A stretch of 64,000 nt of DNA, taken from Anaerolineae bacterium. GTDB lineage: Bacteria; Chloroflexota; Anaerolineae; Aggregatilineales; Aggregatilineaceae. Below are positions 1 through 8,545 of the stretch, piece by piece; the first letter of the stretch is position 1; the number at the start of each line of letters is the position of its first letter. The DNA lies in assembly GCA_023382715.1 (NCBI GenBank), contig JAHDWP010000011.1, forward strand, positions 1-64,000. Direction: 5' to 3'. Both the position numbers and the translations under genes were made by a program. A model generated the notes under the pieces. It ran no database searches. It worked only from the letters and a program-made list of their open reading frames with translations, and was not told the origin of the DNA.

Positions 1-477
1 GGCATCGCCAGCGGGATGCCGCTCAGCGCCACCATCGCCCGCAAGGAGATCATGAGCGAATGGTCGCCGGGCGCACATGCCAGCACCTTCGGCGGCAACC
101 CGGTGAGCTGCGCGGCGGCCATTGCCACCTTTGACCTGCTCCAGAACGGGCTGATTGAGAACGCGGCGCGCATGGGTGCCTACCTGGAAGGCAAGCTGTG
201 CGACATCGCTTCACGGCACCCCAGCATCGGCGATGTTCGCGGGCGGGGGCTGATGATGGGCGTCGAATTCGTCCGCGATCGCGCCACGCGCAAGCGCGCG
301 CCGGAGATCCGCGACGCTGTGGTCAATTACGCCTTCGAAAACAGGCTGCTGATGCTCGGCGCCGGCCCCAACACTATTCGCGTCATCCCGGCGCTCACTG
401 TGGAGCCGGAGATCATTGACGAAGCGATGGTCATCTTCGAGCGCGCCATCGCCCGCGCCGAGGAAGAACTGCTTTAG
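1..477 (+). CDS. class III aminotransferase, C-terminal part (5' end outside window)
   Basis: The reading frame is open from base 1 and ends in TAG at 475-477. The 158 visible residues are the C-terminal part of a PLP-dependent class III aminotransferase (acetylornithine / 4-aminobutyrate aminotransferase type). The first residues, GIASGMPLSA, are the segment that normally follows the PLP lysine directly, so that lysine lies just outside the window. HASTFGGNPVSCAAA is the conserved small-domain entry, followed by VRGRGLMMGVEF and a C-terminal IRVIPALTVEPEIIDEA segment. The start is missing, so the substrate (acetylornithine, GABA, another omega-amino acid) cannot be decided. Downstream lies a repeat, not an operon partner. 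Confidence 0.9.
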   Translation, partial: GIASGMPLSATIARKEIMSEWSPGAHASTFGGNPVSCAAAIATFDLLQNGLIENAARMGAYLEGKLCDIASRHPSIGDVRGRGLMMGVEFVRDRATRKRAPEIRDAVVNYAFENRLLMLGAGPNTIRVIPALTVEPEIIDEAMVIFERAIARAEEELL

Positions 478-514
478 TGCTGGCGGGCGGCAGTCCGCCG
501 GCAGTTGCTCGCTA

Positions 515-637
515 TTCTTCCTGCCCCAAGCCTGGAGGGAGGGACTTAAGGTCTGTGCCCTTCTCCCTTCCTCCACCAAGGGGGAAGGGCTGGGGATAGG
601 AGGCAGAGGCCGGCGCGCGACGTTTCAAACGGCCACC
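515..637. repeat. dispersed GC-rich repeat, family A, copy 1
   Basis: This intergenic stretch shares a string of blocks with 27515-27637 and 40050-40188: a purine-rich GGAGGGAGGG block, a CTTCTCCCTTCC block, a GGGGAAGGGC block and a GGGATRGG block, in the same order and spacing. It is the most diverged of the three copies. It holds no credible gene. Function unknown. Confidence 0.65.
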
Positions 638-678
638 GAGTTCGCCCGGCTCAACCCGACCGCCCTGAGGAGGCCGCC

Positions 679-1602
679 ATGTCCTCCCGCCATGCCGAAC
701 GACTCGCCCGCGCGCGGTGTGCCCTGCAAGGGCTATCGGTGGGCGACGCGTTCGGGCAAAGGCTGTTCGTCCCGCCGGTGGTCTTGCGGCATATCGTCGC
801 CACGCGCAAGCTGCCCATTGCGCCCTGGTACTTCACCGACGAAACCAACATGGCGCTGTCGGTTTACTACGTGCTCAGCCGGCACGCGGGCATTGACCAG
901 GATCGCCTGGCGCGCAGCCTGGCCGAGCACTACGACCGCGCGCGCGGCTATAGCCTGGACATGCGCAGCCTGCTGCCCGCGCTGCGCCAGGGCGCGTCGT
1001 GGCGCAAGCTGGCCCCGACACTGTTCGGGCGAAAAGGGTCCTATGGCAGTGGCGCCGCCGTGCGCGCCGCCCTGGTGGGCGCTTACTTCGCCGACGATTT
1101 CCCCGCCGCCATCGAGCACGCGCGCGCCTCTGCCGAAGTGACGCACAGCCACCCGGAGGCGACCGCCGGGGCGATAGCCGTTGCGGTGGCAGTGGCCCTG
1201 GCCTGGCAGGGGCGAGCCAGCAATCCCCGGCCCGCGCGCGAGCAGTTCCTCGGCCATCTGATGCTGCTCGTGCCGCCCAGCAAAGTGCGCGAAGGGATAC
1301 GCCGCGCCCACAACCTTCCCCCGTCGGTGACGGTCGAAGAGGCTGTTGCCGAATTGGGCAACGGCAGCCGGGTCACTGCCCAGGACACCGTGCCTTTCGC
1401 GCTGTGGTGCGCCGCCCAGCACCCGGACGACTTCTGCGAGGCGCTCTGGCTGGTCGCCAGCGGCATGGGCGACACCGACACCACCTGCGCCCTCACCGGG
1501 GCGGTGGTGGTCATGGCTACGGGCGCGGACGCCATCCCCGCCGTCTGGCGCGAGAACCGCGAGCCGCTGCCAGATTGGGCGTTCAACGGGCAGGCGCGCT
1601 GA
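679..1602 (+). CDS. ADP-ribosylglycohydrolase family protein
   Basis: A 307-residue protein of the ADP-ribosylglycohydrolase (DraG/ARH-like) fold, predicted to cleave ADP-ribose from proteins or small molecules with a binuclear metal centre. Visible family motifs are an N-terminal GLSVGDAFGQ (around residues 19-28), WYFTDETNMALSVY in place of the usual TDDT metal-binding motif, and a C-terminal GMGDTDTTCALTGAVV carrying the acidic metal ligands. Its length is normal for the family. The ATG is preceded by GAGGAGG at good spacing. It sits alone between a repeat and a sensor kinase. The substrate cannot be told; family members reverse protein ADP-ribosylation or act in NAD-related signalling. 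No toxin-like ADP-ribosyltransferase is next to it. Confidence 0.88.
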   Translation: MSSRHAERLARARCALQGLSVGDAFGQRLFVPPVVLRHIVATRKLPIAPWYFTDETNMALSVYYVLSRHAGIDQDRLARSLAEHYDRARGYSLDMRSLLPALRQGASWRKLAPTLFGRKGSYGSGAAVRAALVGAYFADDFPAAIEHARASAEVTHSHPEATAGAIAVAVAVALAWQGRASNPRPAREQFLGHLMLLVPPSKVREGIRRAHNLPPSVTVEEAVAELGNGSRVTAQDTVPFALWCAAQHPDDFCEALWLVASGMGDTDTTCALTGAVVVMATGADAIPAVWRENREPLPDWAFNGQAR

Positions 1603-1716
1603 TCTCTGCCGCCAGCTCTCCCCTTCCGCCAGCCAGCGCGTTAGAAATGCGCAAGATCGCTGCAATATCCTCATCAGAAAACGCGCGGACACCTTACTGG
1701 CGCATGAGCCGCCTGC

Positions 1717-1722
1717 TACAAT
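1717..1722 (+). promoter_or_regulatory. -10 box for a leaderless sensor kinase mRNA
   Basis: TACAAT at 1717-1722 ends 7 nt before the ATG at 1730, where transcription from a sigma-70 promoter would start. No Shine-Dalgarno sequence lies between. The -35 (TTACTG, 17 bp upstream) is weak. Inference: leaderless transcript. Confidence 0.5.
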
Positions 1723-1729
1723 ACAGAGT

Positions 1730-3307
1730 ATGTTTCTGCTACCCGATTATCGCGTCCGCCAGCGTGACCACCTGCTCAACATCAGCCGGGCGATGACCGC
1801 CCAGCTCGATCTGGGCGAGGTGCTGCGCATGGTGTTGCAGGCGGCCACCTCGATGCTCAGCGCCGAGGTTGGCATCATCGCCCTGCGCGAAAATGGGGCC
1901 TTCCACACGCGGGCCATCATCGGCTTCGACCCGGAACGGGCGTCGCTGTTCAATGGGTTGCTGGAAGAGTTGTCCGCGCTGCCCACGCGCAATGACGAGG
2001 ACACCCAGCAGTTCCACGCCCGGATGCGCAGCATCGCCCGGCGGATGGATCCCGCGCTGCGCCAGGTTGTCGCCCTGCCCATGTCCGTGGCCGACGATAT
2101 GCTGGGCATCATCTTCGTGTTCCGCTCCTACGCCGGCGCGCCCACCCAGAACGACTATGGGCTGCTGCAGAGCTTCGCCGACCAGGCCGCCATCGCCGTG
2201 CACAACGCGCGCATGTACGCCGTGGCCATCCAGGAGCGCCAGCGGCTGGCGGCCATTCTGGAGCATAGCGCCGACGGCGTGATGATCCTCGACGCTCACC
2301 TGCGCATCGAGCGGTGGAATCGCGCCCTCAGCCATATGACCGGCTGGCAGGCCGCCCAGGCCTCCGGGCGACTCCACGACGACGTGATCCACTGGCGTCG
2401 CCGCGAGATCGGCCCCGGCCTGAGCGAAGCGATTCGCCAGGGATGGCCTGGCCCGGCGCGCGAGTCGGGCGCGCCAGAGACGATCTACGTCGAAGGCGAC
2501 CTGGAACGGCTGGATGGGACTTCGCTCAGCGTCGGCATCACCTATGCGGCGCTAACCGACGCCCAGGGTGCTTTGGTCAACGTGATCGCCAATGTGCGCG
2601 ACATCACGCACTTCCGCGAGGCCGAACGCCTGAAATCCACGTTCATCTCGGTCGTCTCGCACGAGCTGAAGACGCCGGTCGCCCTGATCAAGGGCTATGC
2701 CGACGCGCTGAATCGCGACGATGCCGAGTGGGATCGGGCCACCATCCAGAATGGGCTGACCGTCATCGAGGAAGAAGCGGACCGGCTGGCCGAGCTGATC
2801 CAGAATCTGCTGGAAGCGTCGAAGCTGCAGGCCGAGAGCATGAAGCTGACCTACGATGATGTCAACCTGCCCGCCCTGGCGCGGCGTTCCATCGAGCGTT
2901 TCCAGACGCAGACGACTCAACACATGCTGAGCGCCAGCTTCCCCGACAACTTTCCGATCATTCGCGGCGACGGGCGGCGGCTGCACCAGGTGCTGGATAA
3001 CCTGCTGAGCAACGCGATCAAATACTCGCCTAAGGGCGGCCCGATCACGGTCACCGGCGACTTCAACGGGACGACGGTGCGCGTATCTGTGCGCGACCGG
3101 GGGACGGGCCTGCCGCCCGACCAGCTTGGGCGCGTCTTCGAGCGGTTCTACCGGGTGGACAACAGCCTGACGCAGAATGCGCCGGGGACGGGGCTGGGCC
3201 TGTACCTGGTCAACGCGGTGATCAAAGCGCACGGGGGCCGTATCTGGGCCGAGAATAACCCCGATGGCGGCGCGACGTTCAGCTTCCTCTTGCCGCGCGG
3301 CGATTGA
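1730..3307 (+). CDS. GAF-PAS sensor histidine kinase
   Basis: A 525-residue cytosolic sensor kinase. The N-terminal part (about 20-165) resembles a GAF domain and is followed by a PAS domain (about 180-290) ending in NVIANVRDITHFREAERLK. The HisKA dimerisation domain carries the phosphoacceptor at H311 in VVSHELKTPVALIKGY. The HATPase domain shows the N box DNLLSNAIKYSP, G1 box VRDRGTGLPP, F box VFERFYRVDNS and G2 box GTGLGLYLVNAVIKAHGG. No transmembrane segment is seen, so the ligand is probably cytoplasmic. The ATG at 1730 was chosen because it follows a -10 box at leaderless spacing; upstream in-frame codons overlap the previous gene. No response regulator is adjacent; the nearest in the window is at 51.6 kb. 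Confidence 0.92.
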   Translation: MFLLPDYRVRQRDHLLNISRAMTAQLDLGEVLRMVLQAATSMLSAEVGIIALRENGAFHTRAIIGFDPERASLFNGLLEELSALPTRNDEDTQQFHARMRSIARRMDPALRQVVALPMSVADDMLGIIFVFRSYAGAPTQNDYGLLQSFADQAAIAVHNARMYAVAIQERQRLAAILEHSADGVMILDAHLRIERWNRALSHMTGWQAAQASGRLHDDVIHWRRREIGPGLSEAIRQGWPGPARESGAPETIYVEGDLERLDGTSLSVGITYAALTDAQGALVNVIANVRDITHFREAERLKSTFISVVSHELKTPVALIKGYADALNRDDAEWDRATIQNGLTVIEEEADRLAELIQNLLEASKLQAESMKLTYDDVNLPALARRSIERFQTQTTQHMLSASFPDNFPIIRGDGRRLHQVLDNLLSNAIKYSPKGGPITVTGDFNGTTVRVSVRDRGTGLPPDQLGRVFERFYRVDNSLTQNAPGTGLGLYLVNAVIKAHGGRIWAENNPDGGATFSFLLPRGD

Positions 3308-3386
3308 CGTCCTATCAGTTTCTACGCTCGCTCTCAGCGTTTTGTGCGAGAACGACATAGTTCTGTCGCGCCACCCACGAGCGCGG

Positions 3387-3392
3387 TATACT
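3387..3392 (+). promoter_or_regulatory. promoter -10 box of the CpXC gene
   Basis: TATACT at 3387-3392 lies in the gap after the kinase gene, with a poor -35 (TGTCGC, 17 bp upstream) and a leader of about 50 nt before the CpXC start. It suggests the CpXC gene is transcribed separately from the kinase. Confidence 0.5.
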
Positions 3393-3447
3393 CTTCCCGT
3401 TTGGCCGCCGGTTTCAGCCGGCCGCATGGTTCGCAGGAGACTCCATC

Positions 3448-4812
3448 ATGAACCAGGTCATCCGTACCACCCTGAACTGCCCGCACTGCGGCCACAGGTT
3501 CCCGGCGATCATCGAGCAGATTCTCGACGTGGGGCGCGATCCGCAAATCAAGGCGCGCTTTCTGTCTGGGCGCTTGAACATGATCCCTTGCCCCAACTGC
3601 GGGCAGGTGGTCGGGGTCAGCGCGCCCCTGCTCTATCATGACCCGGCCAAAGAGTTGCTGCTCATCCACGTGCCGATGGAGCTGAATATCTCGCCGCTTG
3701 AACGCGAGAATCTCATCGGCGACCTGACCCGCCGCCTGACGGACAGCCTTCCGCAGGAACAGCGCCGCGCCTACCTCTTGCAGCCCAGGCAGGCGCTCAC
3801 TATCCCTGGCCTGATTGACATGATCCTGGAGGCGGACGGCATCACCCAGGAGATGCGCGAGGCCCAGCGCGAGAAGCTGCGCGTCATCGAGATGTTCCTG
3901 CAAGTCAGCCCCGACCAGTGGGAGCGGCTGATCCAGGAGCAGGCCAAATACATTGATGGCGAGCTTTTCGAGCTGCTGCTGGCCACCGCCGAGAACGCCG
4001 CCGCGACCGGCAAGAACGAGATGTCCGAGGGCCTGATCTACCTGTACGAATATCTTGTGCAGCACACGGCGATCGGGCAGGAAATGCTGGCGACGGCCCA
4101 GGCGCAGCAGCAGACCGTGCAGGAGGTCGCTGAGCGCCTGCAGGCTATGGGCGAGAAGATGACCCGCGACGACTTCATGGCGCTGGTGATCGAGTACGCC
4201 GGCGACGAGGAGCGCCTGCAGGCCGTCGCCGGGCTGATGCGCCCCGCGCTGGATTACGCTTTCTTCCAGGAACTGACCCGGCGCATCGAGCGGGCCGGCG
4301 GCGCAGAGCGCGAACGTCTCGAACACCTGCGTGAGCGCCTGGTCGAGCTGACCACGGCCATTGACGAGCAGACGCAGGCCGTCCTTCAGCGGGCCGCCCA
4401 GACGTTGCGCACTATCGCCAGCAGCGAGGACGTGGACGCCGCCATCCGCGCGCACCTCGACCAGCTAGACGACACTTTCCTGGCCGTGCTCCAGGCGAAT
4501 ATCCAGGCGGCCCGGCAGGCCAACGACACCCGCTCCGCCGAGCGGCTCGAGCTGGTGCTCGAACGGTTGATGGTCGCGATGCGCGACAGCGCGCCGCCCC
4601 AGATTCGCCTGATCAACGATCTGATCAGCGCTGAGAGCGATGCCGAAGCCCGCCAACTACTGGCCGAGCAGGCGCCTTCCTTCGGCCCGGAGCTGGTCGA
4701 GATCATGGACGCGATCCTGGCCGACCTGGACGGACACGCTCAGCCAGACAGCGTCCGCCGCGTGCGCGAGTTGAGGAAAATGGCCGCCCAGTTGGTCGGC
4801 TCCGGGCGCTGA
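3448..4812 (+). CDS. CpXC domain protein with long helical C-terminal region
   Basis: A 454-residue protein. The first 80 residues form a CpXC domain: two zinc-knuckle-like pairs, CPHCGHRFP and CPNCGQVVG, flank an intervening segment containing VGRDPQIKARFLSGRLNMI. The remaining 370 residues are strongly helical, rich in Glu, Gln, Leu and Ala, with heptad-like stretches suggesting coiled coil (for example around residues 265-390). No membrane segment or signal peptide is visible. ATG 3448 has AGGAG upstream. CpXC is a bacterial domain of unknown function, likely metal binding. The next gene is convergent only 22 bp away. Function unknown. Confidence 0.8.
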   Translation: MNQVIRTTLNCPHCGHRFPAIIEQILDVGRDPQIKARFLSGRLNMIPCPNCGQVVGVSAPLLYHDPAKELLLIHVPMELNISPLERENLIGDLTRRLTDSLPQEQRRAYLLQPRQALTIPGLIDMILEADGITQEMREAQREKLRVIEMFLQVSPDQWERLIQEQAKYIDGELFELLLATAENAAATGKNEMSEGLIYLYEYLVQHTAIGQEMLATAQAQQQTVQEVAERLQAMGEKMTRDDFMALVIEYAGDEERLQAVAGLMRPALDYAFFQELTRRIERAGGAERERLEHLRERLVELTTAIDEQTQAVLQRAAQTLRTIASSEDVDAAIRAHLDQLDDTFLAVLQANIQAARQANDTRSAERLELVLERLMVAMRDSAPPQIRLINDLISAESDAEARQLLAEQAPSFGPELVEIMDAILADLDGHAQPDSVRRVRELRKMAAQLVGSGR

Positions 4813-4834
4813 GTCTGCCCGCGCGCCGACTCCG

Positions 4835-5593
4835 TCAGCCCGGCTTCTGGACGATCAGCAGCTCGCGGTGCACGTTGGTGGCGATGCCGCGCGGAGCCTG
4901 AAACGCGGTGAGGATGTGCACCACCTGCTGCCAGTGGCGTTCCGGGGCGAAGTCTTCGGGCACAGGCAGCGCCCTCAGCCAGAACAGCAGCGAGGCGGCG
5001 TCCTTGTAAAAATAGGGCACGTCGTACTCAGCACGGGCACGCACTGCCCATCCCAGCGCAGCGAACGCATGCGCCCATTCGGCGACCGTCTGCCTCGCTT
5101 CGCGCGCGTACTGGCCGCCCGGCCCACAGCCGAACAGCGCCGTAATGTTGCCGTGATTGCGCGCGCCGATCTGCTGGGTGAGGAAGACGCCGCCGGGGCG
5201 CAGCACCCGCGCGATCTCGCCGGGGTAGGCGGGCGCGTGGCGGTTCAGCACCACGTCGAACGAGTTGGCGGGGAATTCGAGCGCCGCCGCGTCCATCGCC
5301 AGGAACTTGACGCGGCAGGCGACCGGTTGCGGCGTGTTCTCCTCGGCGATGGCGATCATCTCCGGGTCGGCGTCAATGCCCACACCACTGCCATAGTGCT
5401 CGGCCAGCGCCAGGAACTGCTCACCGCCGCCGGTGCCGATGTCCAGCGCGCGGTACAGCGGCGAGAGGTAGCGGCGGGCCACTTCGCGGTACGACCAGGG
5501 CACGGGGTCGCAGTCGTCGCGGATGGCCGAGAAATCCCATCCCCGCCGCTCCGGGAGCAATTCCAGCAGGCGCTTCAGGTCTTCCAGCGACAT
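4835..5593 (-). CDS. class I SAM-dependent methyltransferase (UbiE/RlmA-like)
   Basis: A 252-residue methyltransferase. The SAM-binding motif I reads ALDIGTGGGEQFLALAEHYG, followed by the acidic loop VGIDADPEMIAIAEEN, a motif II-like LAMDAAALEFPANSFDVVLNRHAP, and VLRPGGVFLTQQIG (motif III). The C-terminal half has no domain I recognise. The start codon at 5593 is preferred because the reading frame above it is low-complexity Arg/Pro-rich and overlaps the PBP gene in an unlikely way. It lies 22 bp downstream of the PBP gene and may be cotranscribed with ftsW-pbp. The methyl acceptor cannot be deduced. Confidence 0.85.
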   Translation of the reverse strand: MSLEDLKRLLELLPERRGWDFSAIRDDCDPVPWSYREVARRYLSPLYRALDIGTGGGEQFLALAEHYGSGVGIDADPEMIAIAEENTPQPVACRVKFLAMDAAALEFPANSFDVVLNRHAPAYPGEIARVLRPGGVFLTQQIGARNHGNITALFGCGPGGQYAREARQTVAEWAHAFAALGWAVRARAEYDVPYFYKDAASLLFWLRALPVPEDFAPERHWQQVVHILTAFQAPRGIATNVHRELLIVQKPG

Positions 5594-5615
5594 GGCGACA
5601 TCCCTCGCCGGGCGC

Positions 5616-7079
5616 TCAACGGGCCTGGGCCGCCGCGAAAGCAGCTCGCGCAACGCGCGCGGCGACGGCTGGATCGCGCTCGCCCTCGACGATGACGACG
5701 GCCACCGTCGTCGTCGCGCTCTGGCCCTCGCTGCTGCGCGCAAACCCGACGAACCAGGCGTAGGGCGTCTCGTCCGGCCCGGCGTAGGCCAGCGCGCTGT
5801 GCCCGAAGAGCGTGTAGCCGCCACCCTGGGCCTGCTGCGTGGCCGGGTTGGTCTCCGCCGCGTAGCCCAGCGCCTGCTCCAGCGCCCGCGCCACCTCTGC
5901 GCGCAGCATGGCGGACGGCTGCCCCGCCCCGGCGACCGGCTGCCAGGTCTCAGCTTCCGGCTTGCGCACGGCGTCCACCAGATGGGGCGGCATGGCGTTA
6001 CCTTCATGGGCGATGGCAGCGACCCATTGCGCCATCTGTAACGGCGAGACGGTCAGCCCGCCCTGTCCGGCCAGCAGCGCCGTCCATGCTTCGGGCACGG
6101 CGCTGCCCGGCTGGGCGATGGGCGCTGCCGCCGTCTCGAACCCCTCCAGGGCGGGCGCGCTCAGCAGCCCCAGCACGCGCAGCCGCTCCCACAGGGAATC
6201 CCCCGTCAGGCCCGCCTCGAAGGCCGCCACAAAGGGTGCCGGGCAGCCGTAGGCATAGGCGTCGGCCAGCGTGAGGACATCGCCGGGAGGATCGCTCGTG
6301 CAGCCCAACGTCAGATCGCCGACGACCACCGGGGCGCTCCCGTCCTCGACCGCCCTCGACAGCACGCGCTCGCCGCCATCGCTCAGGTCAGTCTGCGCGC
6401 CGAGCAGCGCGGCCAGGATCACCGTCTGGAACGCCCCGCCCGGCTGGTAGAGGCCCGCCGCCGCCCGGTTGAGCAGGGGCGAGGCCGCGCGATCAGCGCG
6501 CAGCGTATCCCACTGCGCGTCCAGGACGTTCGGGTCGTAACCGGGCAGGCTCGCCAGGGCCAGCACACCACCTGTCGCCGCGTCCAGCACCACCGCCGCG
6601 CCCGCGCGCCCTTCCAGCGCGCCGATCACTGCTTCCTGCACGTCCAGGTCGAGCGTGGCGCGCACGTCGCTGCCAGCCGGAGAGCGATGCAGCAGCTCGT
6701 CGAGCAGAACGTCCGCGTCGTCGCGCCCCTGGTCGCCGCGCAGGACGTCGTCATAAGCCGCTTCGATCCCGGCGACGCCATAAGTGAGGCTGTAGTAACC
6801 GATCGCGCTGGCCGCCGCCGGATGCGGATAGCGCCGCACCATCAGTCCGCCCGCGCTCTGCTCGCTGAGCGCCAGCGGCTCGCCCGTCCGGTCAAGGATA
6901 GCGCCGCGCGCGATGCGCTGCTCGGCGAGCACGTTGCGGGCATTGTCGTCGCGCGCGCGCAGGTCTGCGGCGCGCAGCACTCCCCAGTAGGTCGCGCCGA
7001 GCGCAACCAGCGCGAACGCGATGAGCACAGCCATCGCCAGGCGGCCCAGGTCCCTGCTGTGGCCGGGGGAATCGTTCAC
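5616..7079 (-). CDS. penicillin-binding protein-like transpeptidase with all catalytic motifs lost
   Basis: A 487-residue FtsI/PbpA-type protein. It has one N-terminal membrane segment (about 13-33), the RGAILDRTGEPLA motif typical of class B PBPs (58-70), IGYYSLTYGVAGIEAAYDD (93-111) and a C-terminal transpeptidase fold marked by AAVVLDAATGGVLALASLPGYDPN. The active-site motifs are gone. The SxxK site reads GAFQ (215-218) inside YQPGGAFQTV, the SxN region reads GCP (278-280), and KTG is replaced by GHS (426-428). The frame is intact with clean codon usage, so this is probably a maintained pseudoenzyme, not a decaying gene. GTG start 7079 overlaps the stop of the RodA/FtsW gene by 4 bp, which implies translational coupling and a role as partner of that glycosyltransferase. 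Confidence 0.88.
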   Translation of the reverse strand: MNDSPGHSRDLGRLAMAVLIAFALVALGATYWGVLRAADLRARDDNARNVLAEQRIARGAILDRTGEPLALSEQSAGGLMVRRYPHPAAASAIGYYSLTYGVAGIEAAYDDVLRGDQGRDDADVLLDELLHRSPAGSDVRATLDLDVQEAVIGALEGRAGAAVVLDAATGGVLALASLPGYDPNVLDAQWDTLRADRAASPLLNRAAAGLYQPGGAFQTVILAALLGAQTDLSDGGERVLSRAVEDGSAPVVVGDLTLGCTSDPPGDVLTLADAYAYGCPAPFVAAFEAGLTGDSLWERLRVLGLLSAPALEGFETAAAPIAQPGSAVPEAWTALLAGQGGLTVSPLQMAQWVAAIAHEGNAMPPHLVDAVRKPEAETWQPVAGAGQPSAMLRAEVARALEQALGYAAETNPATQQAQGGGYTLFGHSALAYAGPDETPYAWFVGFARSSEGQSATTTVAVVIVEGERDPAVAARVARAAFAAAQAR

Positions 7080-8389
7080 GACGCGCGCTCTCCCCGCTCG
7101 CTGAGCACCAGCAGCAGCCCCACCACCGTGAAACTGGTCAGCAGCGAGCTGCCGCCATAGCTGATGAACGGCAACGTGACGCCGGTCAGCGGGAGCAGCC
7201 GCAGCACGCCGCCCATGATCAGCAGGCCCTGTACGGCCAGCAGCACGCTCAGCCCGGCAGCGAGGAGCATGTCGAAGGGCTGGCGCGCCTGGGCCGCGAC
7301 GCGCATCCCGCGCACGACCAGCACGGCCAGCACCCCGATGACGCTCAGCGCGCCCACCAGCCCCCATTCTTCGGCGATGGCGGCGAAGGCGAAATCCGAA
7401 TGGACGACCGGGATGATCCCCGGCTGGCCCTGGCCGATGCCCTGACCGAGCACCCCGCCCGACGCCACCGCGATCAGGCTCTGCACGATCTGATAGCCTC
7501 CCGCATTGGCCGTCGGCCAGGGATTCCACCAGATGTCCACGCGCAGGGCCACCACGTCGAACAGCCGGTAGGCGACCGCGCTGGCGATGGCCAGCAGCGC
7601 CGCCCCGCCGGCCAGCAGCAGCGCCTGGCCGCTGGCCAGGTACAGCATGGCCATGAAGACGGCGAAGAACAGCGTCGCCGTGCCCAGGTCGCGCTGCCAG
7701 ACCAGCACGATCACGCAGACGCCCCACATCAGCAGCACCGGTCCCAGAAAGGCCGGTGACGGCACCCGCCAGGGTCCCAGGCGTACCGTGTCCTGGCGCA
7801 TGTAGCGCCCGTGCTCGGCGAAGTAGCTCGCCAGAAACGCCACCAGCAGAATCTTGAGCAGCTCCGACGGCTGGTAGTACACGCGACCGAGGCCCAGCCA
7901 TAGCCACAAGCGCGGCCCGGTGTCCGCCGGATTTTCCCCGACGAAAATCGTCAGAAAGAGCAGCGCCAGTCCGCCGATCAGCCACGTGTAGCGGTAGCGG
8001 CGCAGCCAGCGCAGGTCGCGCGGCAGGGCCGTCAGCGCCAGCAGCGCCAACATGCCCACCACCAGCCACGAGGTCTGGCGCACCGTGTACGACGGCACAA
8101 GCCGCGCGATCAGGTTCAGCCCCCACCCGGTCAGCAGCATCGCCAACGGGAAGAGCAGCGGGTCGCGCGCGGGCAGCCGCCGGTTGAGCAGGGCATGTCC
8201 CCCCGCCGCGCACAGCGCCCACATCGCCACCGGCCACAGGTGGGACACCGGGCGGTCGCGGGCGAGCAGCAGCGCCACATGGTTGATCAGGATGAACGCG
8301 CCGCCCAGGGCGAGCAGCAGCCGCTCGCGGCGCGCGGCGGGCGCACCCTCTTCCAGGTCGTCCGCGTAGTGAGGGGTCAGAGGGGGCAT
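7076..8389 (-). CDS. FtsW/RodA/SpoVE SEDS peptidoglycan glycosyltransferase
   Basis: A 437-residue polytopic membrane protein of the SEDS family, which polymerises lipid II into glycan strands. About ten hydrophobic segments are visible. Family signatures include LGRVYYQPSELLKILLVAFL, VWQRDLGTATLFFAVF, SDFAFAAIAEEWGLVGAL and the C-terminal LPLTGVTLPFISYGGSSLL. The catalytic-type Asp is present in the WQRDLGTA segment. It starts with ATG 8389 and overlaps the downstream PBP-like gene by 4 bp, the usual SEDS-bPBP pairing. Whether it acts in division (FtsW) or elongation (RodA) cannot be decided without mre or fts neighbours. Confidence 0.95.
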   Translation of the reverse strand: MPPLTPHYADDLEEGAPAARRERLLLALGGAFILINHVALLLARDRPVSHLWPVAMWALCAAGGHALLNRRLPARDPLLFPLAMLLTGWGLNLIARLVPSYTVRQTSWLVVGMLALLALTALPRDLRWLRRYRYTWLIGGLALLFLTIFVGENPADTGPRLWLWLGLGRVYYQPSELLKILLVAFLASYFAEHGRYMRQDTVRLGPWRVPSPAFLGPVLLMWGVCVIVLVWQRDLGTATLFFAVFMAMLYLASGQALLLAGGAALLAIASAVAYRLFDVVALRVDIWWNPWPTANAGGYQIVQSLIAVASGGVLGQGIGQGQPGIIPVVHSDFAFAAIAEEWGLVGALSVIGVLAVLVVRGMRVAAQARQPFDMLLAAGLSVLLAVQGLLIMGGVLRLLPLTGVTLPFISYGGSSLLTSFTVVGLLLVLSERGERAS

Positions 8390-8390
8390 G

Positions 8391-8543
8391 GGTAGCTGGT
8401 AGATAGTTGTTGGTTATTGGTTGTTAGGGATCAGTGATCGGTTTTCAGAGATCGACTGGCGGGATGACCGCGCATAGGGGCGTATCGCAATATGCCCCGC
8501 TCACTGACGACGGGAAACTGATCGCTGACCGCCGCTCTCTGAT
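8391..8543. repeat. heptamer-phased repeat tract upstream of ftsW/rodA
   Basis: Between the mtnP stop and the ftsW/rodA start. Bases 8391-8453 divide into nine consecutive 7-mers (GGTAGCT, GGTAGAT, AGTTGTT, GGTTATT, GGTTGTT, AGGGATC, AGTGATC, GGTTTTC, AGAGATC), and 8516-8543 into four more (AACTGAT, CGCTGAC, CGCCGCT, CTCTGAT). It resembles the short tandemly repeated repetitive (STRR) heptamers known from cyanobacteria. Confidence 0.6.
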
Positions 8544-8545
8544 AT

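Noticed and set aside
5616-8237. A longer PBP reading frame extending through the ftsW/rodA region
   Set aside because: The GTG at 7079 fits the PBP N-terminus and the upstream part is only the other frame of ftsW/rodA.
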